DNA from: Ruminococcus flavefaciens AE3010
GTDB taxonomy: Bacteria > Bacillota > Clostridia > Oscillospirales > Ruminococcaceae
Assembly (NCBI RefSeq): GCF_000526795.1
Contig: NZ_JAGT01000001.1
Coordinates: 2,330,001 to 2,394,000, forward strand
Direction of reading: 5' to 3'
DNA: 64,000 bases
Part shown: positions 31,756-40,740 of the stretch, piece after piece
Position numbering within the stretch: position 1 is the first letter of the stretch
How the letters are laid out: every line of letters starts with the position of its first letter
Position numbers and translations under genes: made by a program
Notes under the pieces: model-generated
The model's database searches: none
What the model was told of the DNA's origin: nothing
Seen by the model: only the letters and a program-made list of their open reading frames with translations

Positions 31756-32376
31756 TTACCCATGACATCTTGCAAGCATTGCAAGAGTGAGGGAGATATT
31801 CTCGTTATGCACCGCAACGCCCTTGGGAGCATTGAGATACACTGCGGCAAAGTTCAGGATAAACTTTATACCTGCCGCCGCCATACGGTCGCATATCTCC
31901 TGCGCCGCTTTTTCGGGCACGGTTATGATACCGATACGTATATCGTTCTCCTTGCAGAAGCTCTCCAGCTCGTCGATATGGCGGACAGGCTTGCCGTTTA
32001 TGGTACTGCCCACACGCTCCTTGTTGTGGTCGAAACCGCAGACTATATCGAAGCCGTAAGCCTCAAAGCCGTTGTACTCCAGCATAGCCCTGCCGAAGTT
32101 TCCCATGCCTGCCACCACAACTCTGTCGTGGTTCTCAAAGCCGAGAAATTTACCTATATCGCTCATAAGCTCAGAGGTCATATATCCCACCTTGGGACGG
32201 CCTCCGCTGCTTACGGAAGCAAGGTCCTTTCGCACCTGCACGTCGTTGAGCCCCAGTGCCTCGGCAATAGCCGTGGCGGAGATATTGCCTTTTTTCCTCT
32301 CCTCAGGCAGCGACCTGAGATAATTGAAGTAAACAGGCAGACGTGAAAGTGTCTGTGAGGTAATATTCTTGTTCAT
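31756..32376 (-). CDS. rex: Redox-sensing transcriptional repressor Rex
   Basis: This 206-residue protein has the N-terminal winged helix (TLSRLPVYFNYLRSLPEE, SATAIAEALGLNDVQVRKDLA) and the NAD(H)-binding Rossmann domain (VVVAGMGNFGRAML, GxGxxG), with a C-terminal domain-swapped helix (ENISLTLAMLA). Rex lets go of DNA when NADH is high and so controls fermentative and redox genes. It lies directly downstream of nfnB on the same strand (21 bp), so the regulator is likely co-transcribed with an NADH-dependent enzyme. SD ACGGAGG. Confidence 0.96.
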   Translation of the reverse strand: MNKNITSQTLSRLPVYFNYLRSLPEERKKGNISATAIAEALGLNDVQVRKDLASVSSGGRPKVGYMTSELMSDIGKFLGFENHDRVVVAGMGNFGRAMLEYNGFEAYGFDIVCGFDHNKERVGSTINGKPVRHIDELESFCKENDIRIGIITVPEKAAQEICDRMAAAGIKFILNFAAVYLNAPKGVAVHNENISLTLAMLARCHG

Positions 32377-32397
32377 GTTATACCTCCGTAAGAGGAC

Positions 32398-33783
32398 TCA
32401 TTTTTTCTGCATATACTCGTCCATAGCTGCGGCAGCCTTTTTGCCTGCGCCCATAGCGAGGATAACTGTAGCAGCGCCTGTTACAGCGTCGCCGCCTGCG
32501 TAAACGCCCTCCTTGGAGGTAAGACCGTCCTCATCAGCGATGATGCCGCCCCACTTCTGAGTGTCAAGACCTGCTGTAGTGGACTTGATAAGTGGATTTG
32601 GCGAAGTACCGATAGACATGATAACGCAGTCAGCCTCGATGTCAACGAATGCGCCCTCGATCGGAACAGGCTTAGCTCTGCCCGAAGCGTCAGGCTCCGA
32701 GAGCTCCATCTGCTGGCAGTGAACGCTCTTTACCCAGCCGTCCTCTGTAGCCTGTATCTCAATAGGATTGGTGAGAAACTTGAAGATGATGCCCTCTTCC
32801 TTAGCGTGCTCTACTTCCTCTGCTCTTGCGGGAAGCTCAGCCTCTGTACGTCTGTATACGATGTATACCTCAGCGCCCAGTCTCTTAGCGCAGCGAGCTG
32901 CGTCCATAGCAACGTTTCCGCCGCCTACGATAACAGCCTTTGTGCCTGCCTTGATAGGAGTAGCGCTGCCCTCCTTGTAGGCTTTCATGAGGTTGATACG
33001 TGTGAGGAACTCGTTAGCTGAGTATACGCCGTTGAGATTCTCGCCGGGGATATTCATAAATCTCGGGAGACCTGCGCCCGAGCCGATGAATACAGACTCG
33101 AAGCCCTCTTCATTCATGAGCTCGTCAACTGAGATAGTCTTGCCGACTACTGTATTTGTCTCCACCTTTACGCCCAGAGCCTTGAGGCCGCCGATCTCCT
33201 TCTGAACGATAGACTTTGGAAGTCTGAACTCAGGGATACCGTAAGAGAGAACTCCGCCTGCAACGTGGAGAGCCTCAAATATAGTAACGTCATAGCCTTT
33301 CTTTGCAAGGTCGCCTGCGCAGGCAAGACCTGAAGGACCCGAACCGATAACAGCTGCCTTGTGACCGTTCTTTGCAGGTATCTCGGGAACTGTCTCGGGC
33401 TGTGCATTGTGCCAGTCGGCAACGAAGCGCTCAAGGCGTCCGATAGCAACGGGCTCGCCCTTGATTCCTCTTACGCACTTGCTCTCGCACTGTGTCTCCT
33501 GCGGACATACTCTGCCGCATACAGCAGGGAGAGAGCTTGACTTTGTGATTATCTTGTAAGCCTCTGCGAAATTACCCTCAGCCACCTGAGCGATAAATGC
33601 AGGGATATCTATCTGTACGGGACAGCCTGTTGAGCAGGGCTTGTTCTTGCAGTTAAGGCATCTCTTAGCCTCGTCGATAGCCTGCTCCTCGGTATATCCG
33701 AGAGCTACCTCGCTGAAATTCTTGTTTCTTACGTCGGGAGCCTGTACAGGCATCTCGTTTCTTGTTGCGGACATATTAGCCAT
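32398..33783 (-). CDS. nfnB: NADPH-binding large subunit of Nfn-type transhydrogenase (GltD-like)
   Basis: This 461-residue flavoprotein has N-terminal iron-sulfur cysteines (CLNCKNKPCSTGCPVQIDIP and CGRVCPQETQCESKCVRG), an FAD site (VIGSGPSGLACAGDLAKKGY) and an NADPH site (VIVGGGNVAMDAARCAKRLGA). Alone it could be a glutamate synthase small subunit. However, it follows the FAD/[2Fe-2S] subunit by one base, which is the NfnAB arrangement, and no glutamate synthase large subunit is near. NfnAB couples NADH and reduced ferredoxin to NADPH formation by electron bifurcation. SD AAGGAGG lies within nfnA. Annotators often call it gltA. Confidence 0.88.
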   Translation of the reverse strand: MANMSATRNEMPVQAPDVRNKNFSEVALGYTEEQAIDEAKRCLNCKNKPCSTGCPVQIDIPAFIAQVAEGNFAEAYKIITKSSSLPAVCGRVCPQETQCESKCVRGIKGEPVAIGRLERFVADWHNAQPETVPEIPAKNGHKAAVIGSGPSGLACAGDLAKKGYDVTIFEALHVAGGVLSYGIPEFRLPKSIVQKEIGGLKALGVKVETNTVVGKTISVDELMNEEGFESVFIGSGAGLPRFMNIPGENLNGVYSANEFLTRINLMKAYKEGSATPIKAGTKAVIVGGGNVAMDAARCAKRLGAEVYIVYRRTEAELPARAEEVEHAKEEGIIFKFLTNPIEIQATEDGWVKSVHCQQMELSEPDASGRAKPVPIEGAFVDIEADCVIMSIGTSPNPLIKSTTAGLDTQKWGGIIADEDGLTSKEGVYAGGDAVTGAATVILAMGAGKKAAAAMDEYMQKK

Positions 33784-33784
33784 A

Positions 33785-34624
33785 TCACTTTACCTCCTTG
33801 AACAGATTGCAGGCTTCCTCATAAGCATGGCGCTCAAAGGGCTTATACATAGCACCTCTTGCCATAGCCTCGTCGAAGTCTATGAGATGACCGTCGAACT
33901 CGGGGCCGTCAACGCAGGCGAACTTTGTCTCGCCGCCTACTGTCAGACGACAGCCGCCGCACATACCTGTGCCGTCGATCATTATGGGGTTCATGGAAGC
34001 AACAGTGGGCACACCGTACTCCTTAGTGAGCTTACAGACGAACTTCATCATGATAAGAGGACCGATAGTGATAACTCTGTCGTACTTCTCGCCGCTGTCG
34101 ATGAGCTTTTTGAGAGCGTCTGTTACCAGTCCCTTTTCACCTGCGCTGCCGTCGTCGCTCATGAGCACGAACTTGGAGCTTGAAGCCTTGAATTCGTCCT
34201 CGAGGATAACGAGATCCTTATTTCTGAAACCAACTATTGAGTGTACCTCAACACCCAGCTCGTGGAGCTTCTTTGCAACAGGGTAAGCGATAGCACAGCC
34301 AACACCGCCGCCGACTACGGCTACCTTTTTGAGGCCCTCTGTCTCTGTAGCTCTGCCCAGAGGACCAACGAAGTCCTGCAAGCAGTCGCCCTCGTTAAGG
34401 TGATTGAGCTTTTCGGTAGTAGCGCCTACTATCTGGAAAATGATAGTTACAGAACCGCTGCTGCGGTCGAAATCAGCTATAGTGAGCGGGATACGCTCGC
34501 CGTCAGCGTCTGTTCTTAAAATAATGAACTGTCCCGGCTCAGCCTTTCTTGCTACCTTGGGAGCGTTTATGCGCATAAGGGTAACAGTTGGGTTGAGACT
34601 TTTCTTTTCAAGAATTTCAAACAT
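33785..34624 (-). CDS. nfnA: NfnA subunit, FAD/NAD and [2Fe-2S] ferredoxin-NADP reductase-like
   Basis: This 279-residue protein has the ferredoxin-reductase fold: an FAD-binding barrel (PGQFIILRTDADGERIPLTI), an NAD site (VAVVGGGVGCAIAYPVAKKL) and C-terminal cysteines MCGGCRLTVGGETKFACVDG for a [2Fe-2S] cluster. Its length matches NfnA (sulfide dehydrogenase subunit beta/SudB). In the complex it carries the bifurcating FAD and takes electrons from NADH. SD AAGGAAGG is acceptable. It is the first gene of nfnA-nfnB-rex. Confidence 0.9.
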   Translation of the reverse strand: MFEILEKKSLNPTVTLMRINAPKVARKAEPGQFIILRTDADGERIPLTIADFDRSSGSVTIIFQIVGATTEKLNHLNEGDCLQDFVGPLGRATETEGLKKVAVVGGGVGCAIAYPVAKKLHELGVEVHSIVGFRNKDLVILEDEFKASSSKFVLMSDDGSAGEKGLVTDALKKLIDSGEKYDRVITIGPLIMMKFVCKLTKEYGVPTVASMNPIMIDGTGMCGGCRLTVGGETKFACVDGPEFDGHLIDFDEAMARGAMYKPFERHAYEEACNLFKEVK

Positions 34625-34723
34625 TAGTCCATACCTTCCTTACCGGTAGATTTGCAATGCGGGAGCTTTCGCGGTGGTCGCCGTTGACTTCCGCCGATAC
34701 AGGCATTGCATGATATATTAAAT

Positions 34724-34752
34724 ATTGTATCACACAAAAGAATGTTGCACAA
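34724..34752 (-). promoter_or_regulatory. Probable promoter of nfnA-nfnB-rex
   Basis: On the minus strand, TTGTGC (34752-34747), 17 bp, TACAAT (34729-34724). The -35 is weak, as expected for a regulated promoter. Confidence 0.5.
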
Positions 34753-34864
34753 ATATAACAGCGGAATATCGGTATTCCGATATCGATATTTTTATAGCGA
34801 TTTATATGCTGACTGCTGTCAGACTTTGGCTTGTCTCCGTGGTAAAACATTGGAAAATAACAGA

Positions 34865-34891
34865 AAAGGACGGCTAATGCCGTCCTTTTAT
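34865..34891. terminator. Bidirectional terminator-like hairpin
   Basis: AAAAGGACGGC/GCCGTCCTTTT with a TAAT loop, 63 bp beyond the LysR stop. The rest of the 330-bp gap shows only the nfn promoter. Confidence 0.75.
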
Positions 34892-34953
34892 TTGTGAAAT
34901 TAACTTCCAAAAGCTATTCCCTCACAGAATAACCATATTCTTGATTTTATATA

Positions 34954-35904
34954 TCACTTGTACTCTGCAAAGGCACTCTCATTTCTTACCTCGTACAGAC
35001 GGTTCACCAGCTTCAGCTCATTTTCCGAGAGCTTGTGTCCCGAGGTATATATGAGCAGGTCCTTGAAGCTGTTGTCGGGGAAGGCACACTTTCTCTGCAC
35101 CAGTCCGTACTTACCGCAGAGACTGGCAGGCATAGGCGAATCAAGCATGAACGCCTGAGGCACTGTCAGCAGGAAGTCCAGAGCGCTTCCGCGGTCGTAC
35201 ATGCACACCTTTCTCACAGGAACGTCCGCAGGACGGTTTGAAGCGTAGAGCTTCTCCACAGCTCCCGAAACATAGGGCACAGCGTCGTCTCCCTGTCCAA
35301 GCTCGGTGTAATTGCAGGAAAGGTCGGAATAGGTTATGCTGTCAGCTCCCGCCGCAGGGTGCTCCGCAGACATTACCGCCAGCATCTCGAACTCCCAGAG
35401 GAGCTTGCTGTCCAGATTCTTCTCGGCAAGGAAGTCCGTGAAGTACTTCTCGTGGGCGGTATTGAAGCGGATAACTCCGAAATCATAGCCGTTTTCGCGG
35501 ACATTCTCGATAGTTCTCAGTGAGTTGGTCTCGCAGAAGAATATCTCCATATCCTCGGGAGCATTCAGCGAAGCTATGTACTCCGAAAAAGCCTTGGAGA
35601 TATAGCCCGTTCTGGGCACGGATATGCGCAGACGGCTGTTTTTCGGCTTGTCGGGGGAGTGTATAGCCTCCATATTGTCTATCTGTATAAGTATCTGCTT
35701 GGCATATTCAAGGAATTTTATACCCTGATCCGTGGGGATAACGCCCTTTGAGGTACGTCTGAATATAGTGATGCCGAGGGTGCTTTCCAGTTCCTTGATA
35801 GCCTTGCTCAGATTTGGCTGAGCCATGTAGAGATTTTCCGCAGCCTGAGTGATAGAACGTGTTTTTTCGATCTCAACAGCGTATTTGAAGTGCAGTGTAT
35901 TCAT
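34954..35904 (-). CDS. LysR-family transcriptional regulator
   Basis: This 316-residue protein has the N-terminal LysR winged helix (FKYAVEIEKTRSITQAAENL, YMAQPNLSKAIKELESTLGITIFRRTSKGVIPTDQG in outline) and a C-terminal periplasmic-binding-like effector domain. It lies 20 bp downstream of the acetyltransferase gene on the same strand, so its target could be its own operon, but no divergent gene marks a classical LysR target. The effector is unknown. The start has a weak SD (AAAGGTGA). Confidence 0.85.
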   Translation of the reverse strand: MNTLHFKYAVEIEKTRSITQAAENLYMAQPNLSKAIKELESTLGITIFRRTSKGVIPTDQGIKFLEYAKQILIQIDNMEAIHSPDKPKNSRLRISVPRTGYISKAFSEYIASLNAPEDMEIFFCETNSLRTIENVRENGYDFGVIRFNTAHEKYFTDFLAEKNLDSKLLWEFEMLAVMSAEHPAAGADSITYSDLSCNYTELGQGDDAVPYVSGAVEKLYASNRPADVPVRKVCMYDRGSALDFLLTVPQAFMLDSPMPASLCGKYGLVQRKCAFPDNSFKDLLIYTSGHKLSENELKLVNRLYEVRNESAFAEYK

Positions 35905-35924
35905 GGTCCAGTCACCTTTCGCAG

Positions 35925-36605
35925 TTATTTCTCGTCAACAAGATGTATCTCCAGTCTCCTTGACTTGGGTTTTTCCTCGGGAGCCGGCTTCTTCGGGACA
36001 GTCGCGGAAATCTCTCCCGCAGGCTTTTCAGCCACGTCAGCCATCTCGGAAGCCTCCAGCGTTCTTACGAGAGCGCATGGATTGCCTGCTGCCACGCAGT
36101 TTGCGGGGATATCCTTTGTGACCACGCTGCCTGCTCCGATGACCGCATTGTCACCGATAGTAACTCCGCCGATAACGGTAACTCCGCCGCCTATCCAGAC
36201 ATTGCTGCCAACCTTTATGGGCTTTGCGGATTCAAGTCCCTGATTTCTCAGGTTTGCGTCTATAGGGTGCTCTGCGGTGTAGAAGCCGCAGTTTGGACCG
36301 ATAAAGACATTATCGCCGAAGACTACGTCGGCGCAGTCAAGTATAACAAGATTGTGATTTGCGTAGAAATTGTCTCCCATAACGATGTTATAGCCGTAAT
36401 CGCAGAAGAAATTAGGCTCGATAACAGTATTATCGCCTCTCAGAGCCACAAGTCTGTCCAGTATCCTTTCCCTTTTCTGGAAGTCGTTGCATTCAACGGC
36501 GTTGTACTCGGCACAGAGCTTCTTAGCCTTGATCCTCTCCATGAAAAGCTCTCTGTCATTGGCAAAATAAAGCTCTCCTGCCTGCTGTTTTTCTTTTTCG
36601 GTCAT
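35925..36605 (-). CDS. Sugar O-acetyltransferase, maltose/galactoside acetyltransferase family
   Basis: This 226-residue protein has an N-terminal helical cap (ELYFANDRELFMERIKAKKLCAEYNA) and a left-handed beta helix of hexapeptide repeats (VGSNVWIGGGVTVIGGVTIGDNAVIGAGSVVTKDI in outline), with the catalytic His in TAEHPIDANLRNQG. It transfers acetyl from acetyl-CoA to a sugar or a similar acceptor. The last ~40 residues (EKPAGEISATVPKKPAPEEKPKSRRLEIH in outline) are a charged, proline-rich extension not found in MAT or LacA. SD AAGGAGG. Confidence 0.88.
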   Translation of the reverse strand: MTEKEKQQAGELYFANDRELFMERIKAKKLCAEYNAVECNDFQKRERILDRLVALRGDNTVIEPNFFCDYGYNIVMGDNFYANHNLVILDCADVVFGDNVFIGPNCGFYTAEHPIDANLRNQGLESAKPIKVGSNVWIGGGVTVIGGVTIGDNAVIGAGSVVTKDIPANCVAAGNPCALVRTLEASEMADVAEKPAGEISATVPKKPAPEEKPKSRRLEIHLVDEK

Positions 36606-36639
36606 TTTAAACCCTCCTTAAATTGAATTATATATGCTT

Positions 36640-37542
36640 TTATACATGATCTGCAATGAACTGAAAAAACTTCATTATCCATAAAGGTGATGTAAAGAAC
36701 AAAAGGAAAAACAGCAATATAGCCGAGTTTTTAATTTCGTCCTTATCCACCTTGAATAAATAATGCCCGTGTATCATATACCTTTCGGGAGCATCGGGAT
36801 CGATGTATATATCGTAATACTCATAGTTTTCGGAGTCGATGCAGTACAGCTCATTGATCATCATGCGGTAATACTGATCCTCACAGCAGTAATCATAGAC
36901 GAATATCTTGTCGAAATACTGCGGTAATTCCCTTTGGCGCTCTTCATACAGCTTCTTAGTCTCTTCGCTTAGCTCCTTGTGGGTCTCGATCTTACGGGAT
37001 ATTTCTGCTCTTACGGGTATCGTGCAGTGTTTTCGCCTTATCATTATTGCTATGCCTCTTATCAGTGGCTTCAGAGTGAACCTGAAAACGGCTCTCAGCA
37101 TAATAAACCCAACAAGCACATACAAGGGGTAGGCGCCTTTGGGGTTGCCCTTGCTGCCCTCTGTACAGGCGTATGCAACCAGTATAACACCCAATCCTGT
37201 CAGCAGCAGCCAATCCTGTACCTTGCCGCCTTTGTTTGAAGCGATCTCGACTATTTTTCCGTCTGATACTACCACCCTTACACTGCTGATAAAGGCGATT
37301 ATAAAACATGAGCCGAACATAAAGAAAAGAATAAACGCCAGAGTGTACTGCAAAGCGGTATGTTCTTCTATAACTTCTTCAAATATACTCATTCCAAGAC
37401 CCAGAACGACCATAGCTCCGAATAATATCAGAAACGCAATGAACGGAAATTTAAGACTCAGGACACGGTCGTTTGTATTGGGGTCGTTTTTTTCTTCAAG
37501 GGATATTCTTTTTGCCTTGGGTAATATGAACGGTAGTCTCAT
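36640..37542 (-). CDS. Membrane protein of unknown function
   Basis: This 300-residue protein has two N-terminal hydrophobic helices (about 32-50 and 64-88), two more around 108-150, a soluble middle domain of about 100 residues, and a final membrane segment (SAILLFFLLFFTSPLWIMKFF). The middle region is rich in Tyr and acidic residues (YDYCCEDQYYRMMINELYCID). I recognise no family. It lies between ddl and the acetyltransferase on the same strand (32-bp gaps) and may be part of their transcript. Confidence 0.65.
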   Translation of the reverse strand: MRLPFILPKAKRISLEEKNDPNTNDRVLSLKFPFIAFLILFGAMVVLGLGMSIFEEVIEEHTALQYTLAFILFFMFGSCFIIAFISSVRVVVSDGKIVEIASNKGGKVQDWLLLTGLGVILVAYACTEGSKGNPKGAYPLYVLVGFIMLRAVFRFTLKPLIRGIAIMIRRKHCTIPVRAEISRKIETHKELSEETKKLYEERQRELPQYFDKIFVYDYCCEDQYYRMMINELYCIDSENYEYYDIYIDPDAPERYMIHGHYLFKVDKDEIKNSAILLFFLLFFTSPLWIMKFFQFIADHV

Positions 37543-37574
37543 TTTTTATCTCCTGCGGCACAGCCGCCTGTGCA

Positions 37575-38759
37575 TCAGCGCTTGCTGCCCTTTGAGCCGA
37601 AGCTTCCTCCCATAGAAAGGATATTGGTATCAAAGGTGTAGCTTATCTTCTCACCCTGTCTGTAGCGTTTGAGAGCAAGCTGGATAAGTCTTTCCAGAAG
37701 CTCTGTGTACTTAACGCCCTTGGGCTCCCAGAGATAGAATGCCAGTGAGCCCGGGATAGTATTTATCTCGTTGATGTAGACCTTGTCGGTCGCCATATCT
37801 ATCATAAAGTCTATACGTGTAACGCCGTTGAGTCCCAGATAGCGGAATGCGTCAACAGCAGTCTTTCTGATGAATTCGTCCTGCTCGGGAGTGATATCAG
37901 CAGGTATCTTTCTCTTTAATGTAGCCATACCCTTGCTGCCGCCCTTGCCGCCGCCGACGTACTTCTGGTCGTAGCTGAGGATATCGTCGCCGCTTGCCTG
38001 AACAGGCTCCTCGCATACGGAAGCCTCTGCGGACTCACTGTCGCCTGCAACGGCGCAGTTTATCTCCTTGAGCTGTACAACGCAGGGCTCGATGAGGATA
38101 CGGTCAGCGAACTCAAAAGCCTCCTCGATAGACTTGATAAGGCTGTCTCTGTCCTTACCCTTGGAGATACCAACGCTGGAACCGAGGTTGATAGGCTTAA
38201 CGATAACAGGGTAGCCGAACTTCTTCTCCACCTCTGCCACCATTCTGTCCATGTCGTTTATCTCATATGAGGAGAAACGGCAGCAGTCCAGTACGGGGAA
38301 GCCTGCGTCTTTAAGGAGTATCTTCATCACGAATTTATCCATACCGATCGCGGAAGCCAGTACGTCACAGCCTACATAGGGCAGGTCGAGGGTCTGGAGA
38401 TAGCCCTGCAATGCGCCGTCCTCAACATTGGTGCCGTGAACGATAGGAAATGCCACGTCGATATCGGAAATGACATTGGAGCCGAACTTTTTCATCTTCT
38501 GACGGATAAGCTGGACTTTGCCCTCGCTGCGTACAAATACGCACTCGGTACACTCTTTGAGAAGTGCAGGGATATCCTTGAAGCTGTTGATATCCATGAG
38601 CTTTTCGCCTGTCCAGAATTCGCTCTTTTTAGTCATATAGACAGGGATAATGTTGTATTTTTCCTTATTGATGCTTGCCATAGCCTGAACTGCCGAGATA
38701 ACGGATACCTCGTGCTCAACGCTTCTTCCGCCGAAAAGAACTGCAAGATTGATCTTCAT
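37575..38759 (-). CDS. ddl: D-alanine--D-alanine ligase
   Basis: This 394-residue ATP-grasp enzyme has the N-terminal FGGRSVEHEVSVISA, the central GYPVIVKPINLGSSVGISKGKD, and the metal/active-site EINTIPGSLAFYLWEPKGV. It forms the D-Ala-D-Ala dipeptide for cell-wall precursors. A ~30-residue insertion before the K-Y motif (GDSESAEASVCEEPVQASGDD) makes it longer than E. coli DdlB, common in Clostridia. It lies downstream of murF, which uses its product, in one transcriptional direction. The C-terminus (SFGSKGSKR) is a flexible extension. SD AAAGGAG. Confidence 0.95.
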   Translation of the reverse strand: MKINLAVLFGGRSVEHEVSVISAVQAMASINKEKYNIIPVYMTKKSEFWTGEKLMDINSFKDIPALLKECTECVFVRSEGKVQLIRQKMKKFGSNVISDIDVAFPIVHGTNVEDGALQGYLQTLDLPYVGCDVLASAIGMDKFVMKILLKDAGFPVLDCCRFSSYEINDMDRMVAEVEKKFGYPVIVKPINLGSSVGISKGKDRDSLIKSIEEAFEFADRILIEPCVVQLKEINCAVAGDSESAEASVCEEPVQASGDDILSYDQKYVGGGKGGSKGMATLKRKIPADITPEQDEFIRKTAVDAFRYLGLNGVTRIDFMIDMATDKVYINEINTIPGSLAFYLWEPKGVKYTELLERLIQLALKRYRQGEKISYTFDTNILSMGGSFGSKGSKR

Positions 38760-38786
38760 TACTATTTCTCCTTTTATCTTTATCTG

Positions 38787-38907
38787 AGCCGTTAGCCTTT
38801 AGCCATTAGCCGTTAGCTGATGGTGTCCGCTTACGCGGACAGATTTTAAATATTATCGCCGTAAGGCGATACCACAGGCTAAAGGCTAAAAGCTAATAGC
38901 TAATGGC
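38787..38907. repeat. MITE-like family A element between murF and ddl
   Basis: About 120 bp. Both ends consist of TTAGCC/GGCTAA-like heptads in inverted orientation; inside are GTCCGCTTACGCGGAC and TCGCCGTAAGGCGA palindromes. It begins at the murF stop codon (minus strand TAAGCCATTAGC). The copy at 40625-40740 is the same element inverted. Confidence 0.8.
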
Positions 38908-40602
38908 TTAATAATTATCGGGCAGGTCGTTTTCAAGAAGGACTATCTTCTTCTTGTCGGTCTGATATGCGTTTACGTGGGCGAGAGCCTCGTTAAGACT
39001 GTCCGCAACGAAAACGTTGTCCATATCATAGCCTGCGTCCTTGATACCGTTATAAATAGGAACCGTCTGTGCCTTGCCCACCAGAACTATGTGATCGCAA
39101 GCCTTAGCAGCCTCCTGACCGAACTCGAAGTTCAGCTCCTCCTGCTTTGCGCCAAGCTCTACCATACCCGGAGTTACCAGTATGCGGCAGGCGTCGAAAA
39201 GTCCCAGTACATCAAGAGCTGCTCGGCAGCCGCTGGGATTTGAGTTGTATGCGTCGTCGATAAAGGTCATATTGCCGCCCTTGTCGAGGAGCTGCAATCT
39301 GTGGGGAACTGCGGCGATACGCTTCACGGGGAGAGTCAGCTTATCAAGAGATATGCCCGTACCGTGAGCATAGGCGATAGCTCCGAGGACGTTCTGAACA
39401 TTGTGCTCACCGAGGAGCTTCATTGAGAAACGCTGTGTCTCGCCGTCGGGAGCAGTTACCGTGAACTCCGTACCTCTGTCGGAAACGGATATATCAGTAC
39501 CGCGGTAGTGGTTGCCCTCCTGAAGTCCGTAGAGCACCGCATTGGGGTACTCGGGAGCTTTCTTGCGGATAAGCTCGTTGTCGCCGTTGAGGTATATCTT
39601 GCCGCCCTTTGCCTTTACGTGGTCAGCAAGCTCGAACTTGGTATTCACCACGTTCTCGATAGAACCGAAGGTCTCCAAGTGCTGAGGACCTACGGAGGTG
39701 ATGATACCGTCGTGTGGGTCTGCAATGCCGCAGAGCTCCTTGATTTCGTGAACTCGTCTCGCGCCCATTTCGCAGATGAAGTATTCGTGAGTGGGCTTTA
39801 AGTCGCGGCGAATGGTTATTGTAACTCCCATGGGAGTATTGAAGCTCTCGGGGGTTTTCAGTGTGTTGTACTGGGAATTGAGAAGCTCGTCAAGGTAGAA
39901 CTTCATGCTGGTCTTGCCGTAGCTTCCCGTGATACCCACCTTATGGAGAGTGGGACACTCGGAAAGTATGCGCTTTGCGTCGTTGATGTACCAGTTCTGC
40001 ACCGCCTTTTCCACGGGCTTGTTTATCAGGTTGGAAAGGGGAACAAGTATGGGTGTGAGGCATACTCCGAGATTAACAAGGAAAAACGGCATATTTGTAC
40101 GGAAGCGCAGAAGCTTTTCCGCCTCGCCGTCTGTATCAATAGTGTGGAGTCTTGCTGCCGAGAAGAAAGCTCCCACGAAAACAGCTGCAATGAGTATGCC
40201 GAAGGTTATCATCATGCGCTTCATACGTGCTGTGTACACAAGGGGCTTCTTGAACTTCTTGCCCGGCTTGTTGGCAAGTATGATGCCAAGATAAAAGAGC
40301 ATCAGCACTATCAGAAGTATAAGCGTTATCGTTCCCGCAGCCGATACATATACGGGGTCGCCGAGCTTCTGAGCCTTTACGGGGTCAAGTGTGTTTATCA
40401 CGGGCGAAAGGAACAGCAGTATTGCCGAAAGGATAAGCATCAGGCAGTTGGGGATATACCGCTTTTTGTTCTTTTTCATCCAGCGTGAGTGCTCGGGAGT
40501 CTTGTAGCCGTTGAGCTGGAGCATATGGAACTCCCTCAGTCCGAGGAATACCGTTGCCGTCAGCGCAATGACCGCATATATCACAAATAGAACTATATTC
40601 AT
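38908..40602 (-). CDS. murF: MurF-like Mur ligase with N-terminal multi-pass membrane domain
   Basis: This 564-residue protein has about five membrane segments in residues 1-190 and then a MurF-type ligase: P-loop GITGSYGKTSM (about 223-233), TFGSIENVVNTKFEL, FIDDAYNSNPSGCRAALDVL and a C-terminal domain. It should add D-Ala-D-Ala to the UDP-MurNAc tripeptide. Classical MurF is about 450 residues and cytosolic; the membrane domain would tether this one near MraY or MurJ. I chose ATG 40602 (AAGGAG six bases upstream) over 40608, which touches the SD. Genes for Ddl (downstream) and an alpha/beta hydrolase (upstream) share its strand. Confidence 0.9.
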   Translation of the reverse strand: MNIVLFVIYAVIALTATVFLGLREFHMLQLNGYKTPEHSRWMKKNKKRYIPNCLMLILSAILLFLSPVINTLDPVKAQKLGDPVYVSAAGTITLILLIVLMLFYLGIILANKPGKKFKKPLVYTARMKRMMITFGILIAAVFVGAFFSAARLHTIDTDGEAEKLLRFRTNMPFFLVNLGVCLTPILVPLSNLINKPVEKAVQNWYINDAKRILSECPTLHKVGITGSYGKTSMKFYLDELLNSQYNTLKTPESFNTPMGVTITIRRDLKPTHEYFICEMGARRVHEIKELCGIADPHDGIITSVGPQHLETFGSIENVVNTKFELADHVKAKGGKIYLNGDNELIRKKAPEYPNAVLYGLQEGNHYRGTDISVSDRGTEFTVTAPDGETQRFSMKLLGEHNVQNVLGAIAYAHGTGISLDKLTLPVKRIAAVPHRLQLLDKGGNMTFIDDAYNSNPSGCRAALDVLGLFDACRILVTPGMVELGAKQEELNFEFGQEAAKACDHIVLVGKAQTVPIYNGIKDAGYDMDNVFVADSLNEALAHVNAYQTDKKKIVLLENDLPDNY

Positions 40603-40624
40603 AAACATCTCCTTAAAAATGTAT

Positions 40625-40740
40625 GATCAAGCCTTTAGCCTTTAGCTTGTTGTATCGCCTTACGGCGATATGATCTAAAATCCGTCCGCACAAGCGGACA
40701 CCATAAGCTAACGGCTAATGGCTGACGGCTAACAGCTTGA
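40625..40740. repeat. MITE-like family A element between the alpha/beta hydrolase gene and murF
   Basis: Inverted copy of 38787-38907: TTTAGCC units, TCGCCTTACGGCGA, GTCCGCACAAGCGGAC, then GGCTAATGGCTGACGGCTAA. It begins directly after the hydrolase stop codon. Together the two copies bracket murF in opposite orientation. Confidence 0.8.

Noticed and set aside
32398..33783. Glutamate synthase small subunit (gltD)
   Set aside because: Sequence alone allows it, but the one-base gap to the FAD/[2Fe-2S] subunit, the adjacent rex and the lack of a large subunit favour NfnB.
34700..34760. TTGTG/CACAA-like words near the nfnA promoter as a Rex operator
   Set aside because: No 18-bp palindrome of the form TTGTG-N8-CACAA can be formed; only scattered half-sites such as TTGTGTGATACAA are present. 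Regulation by Rex remains possible from gene context only.
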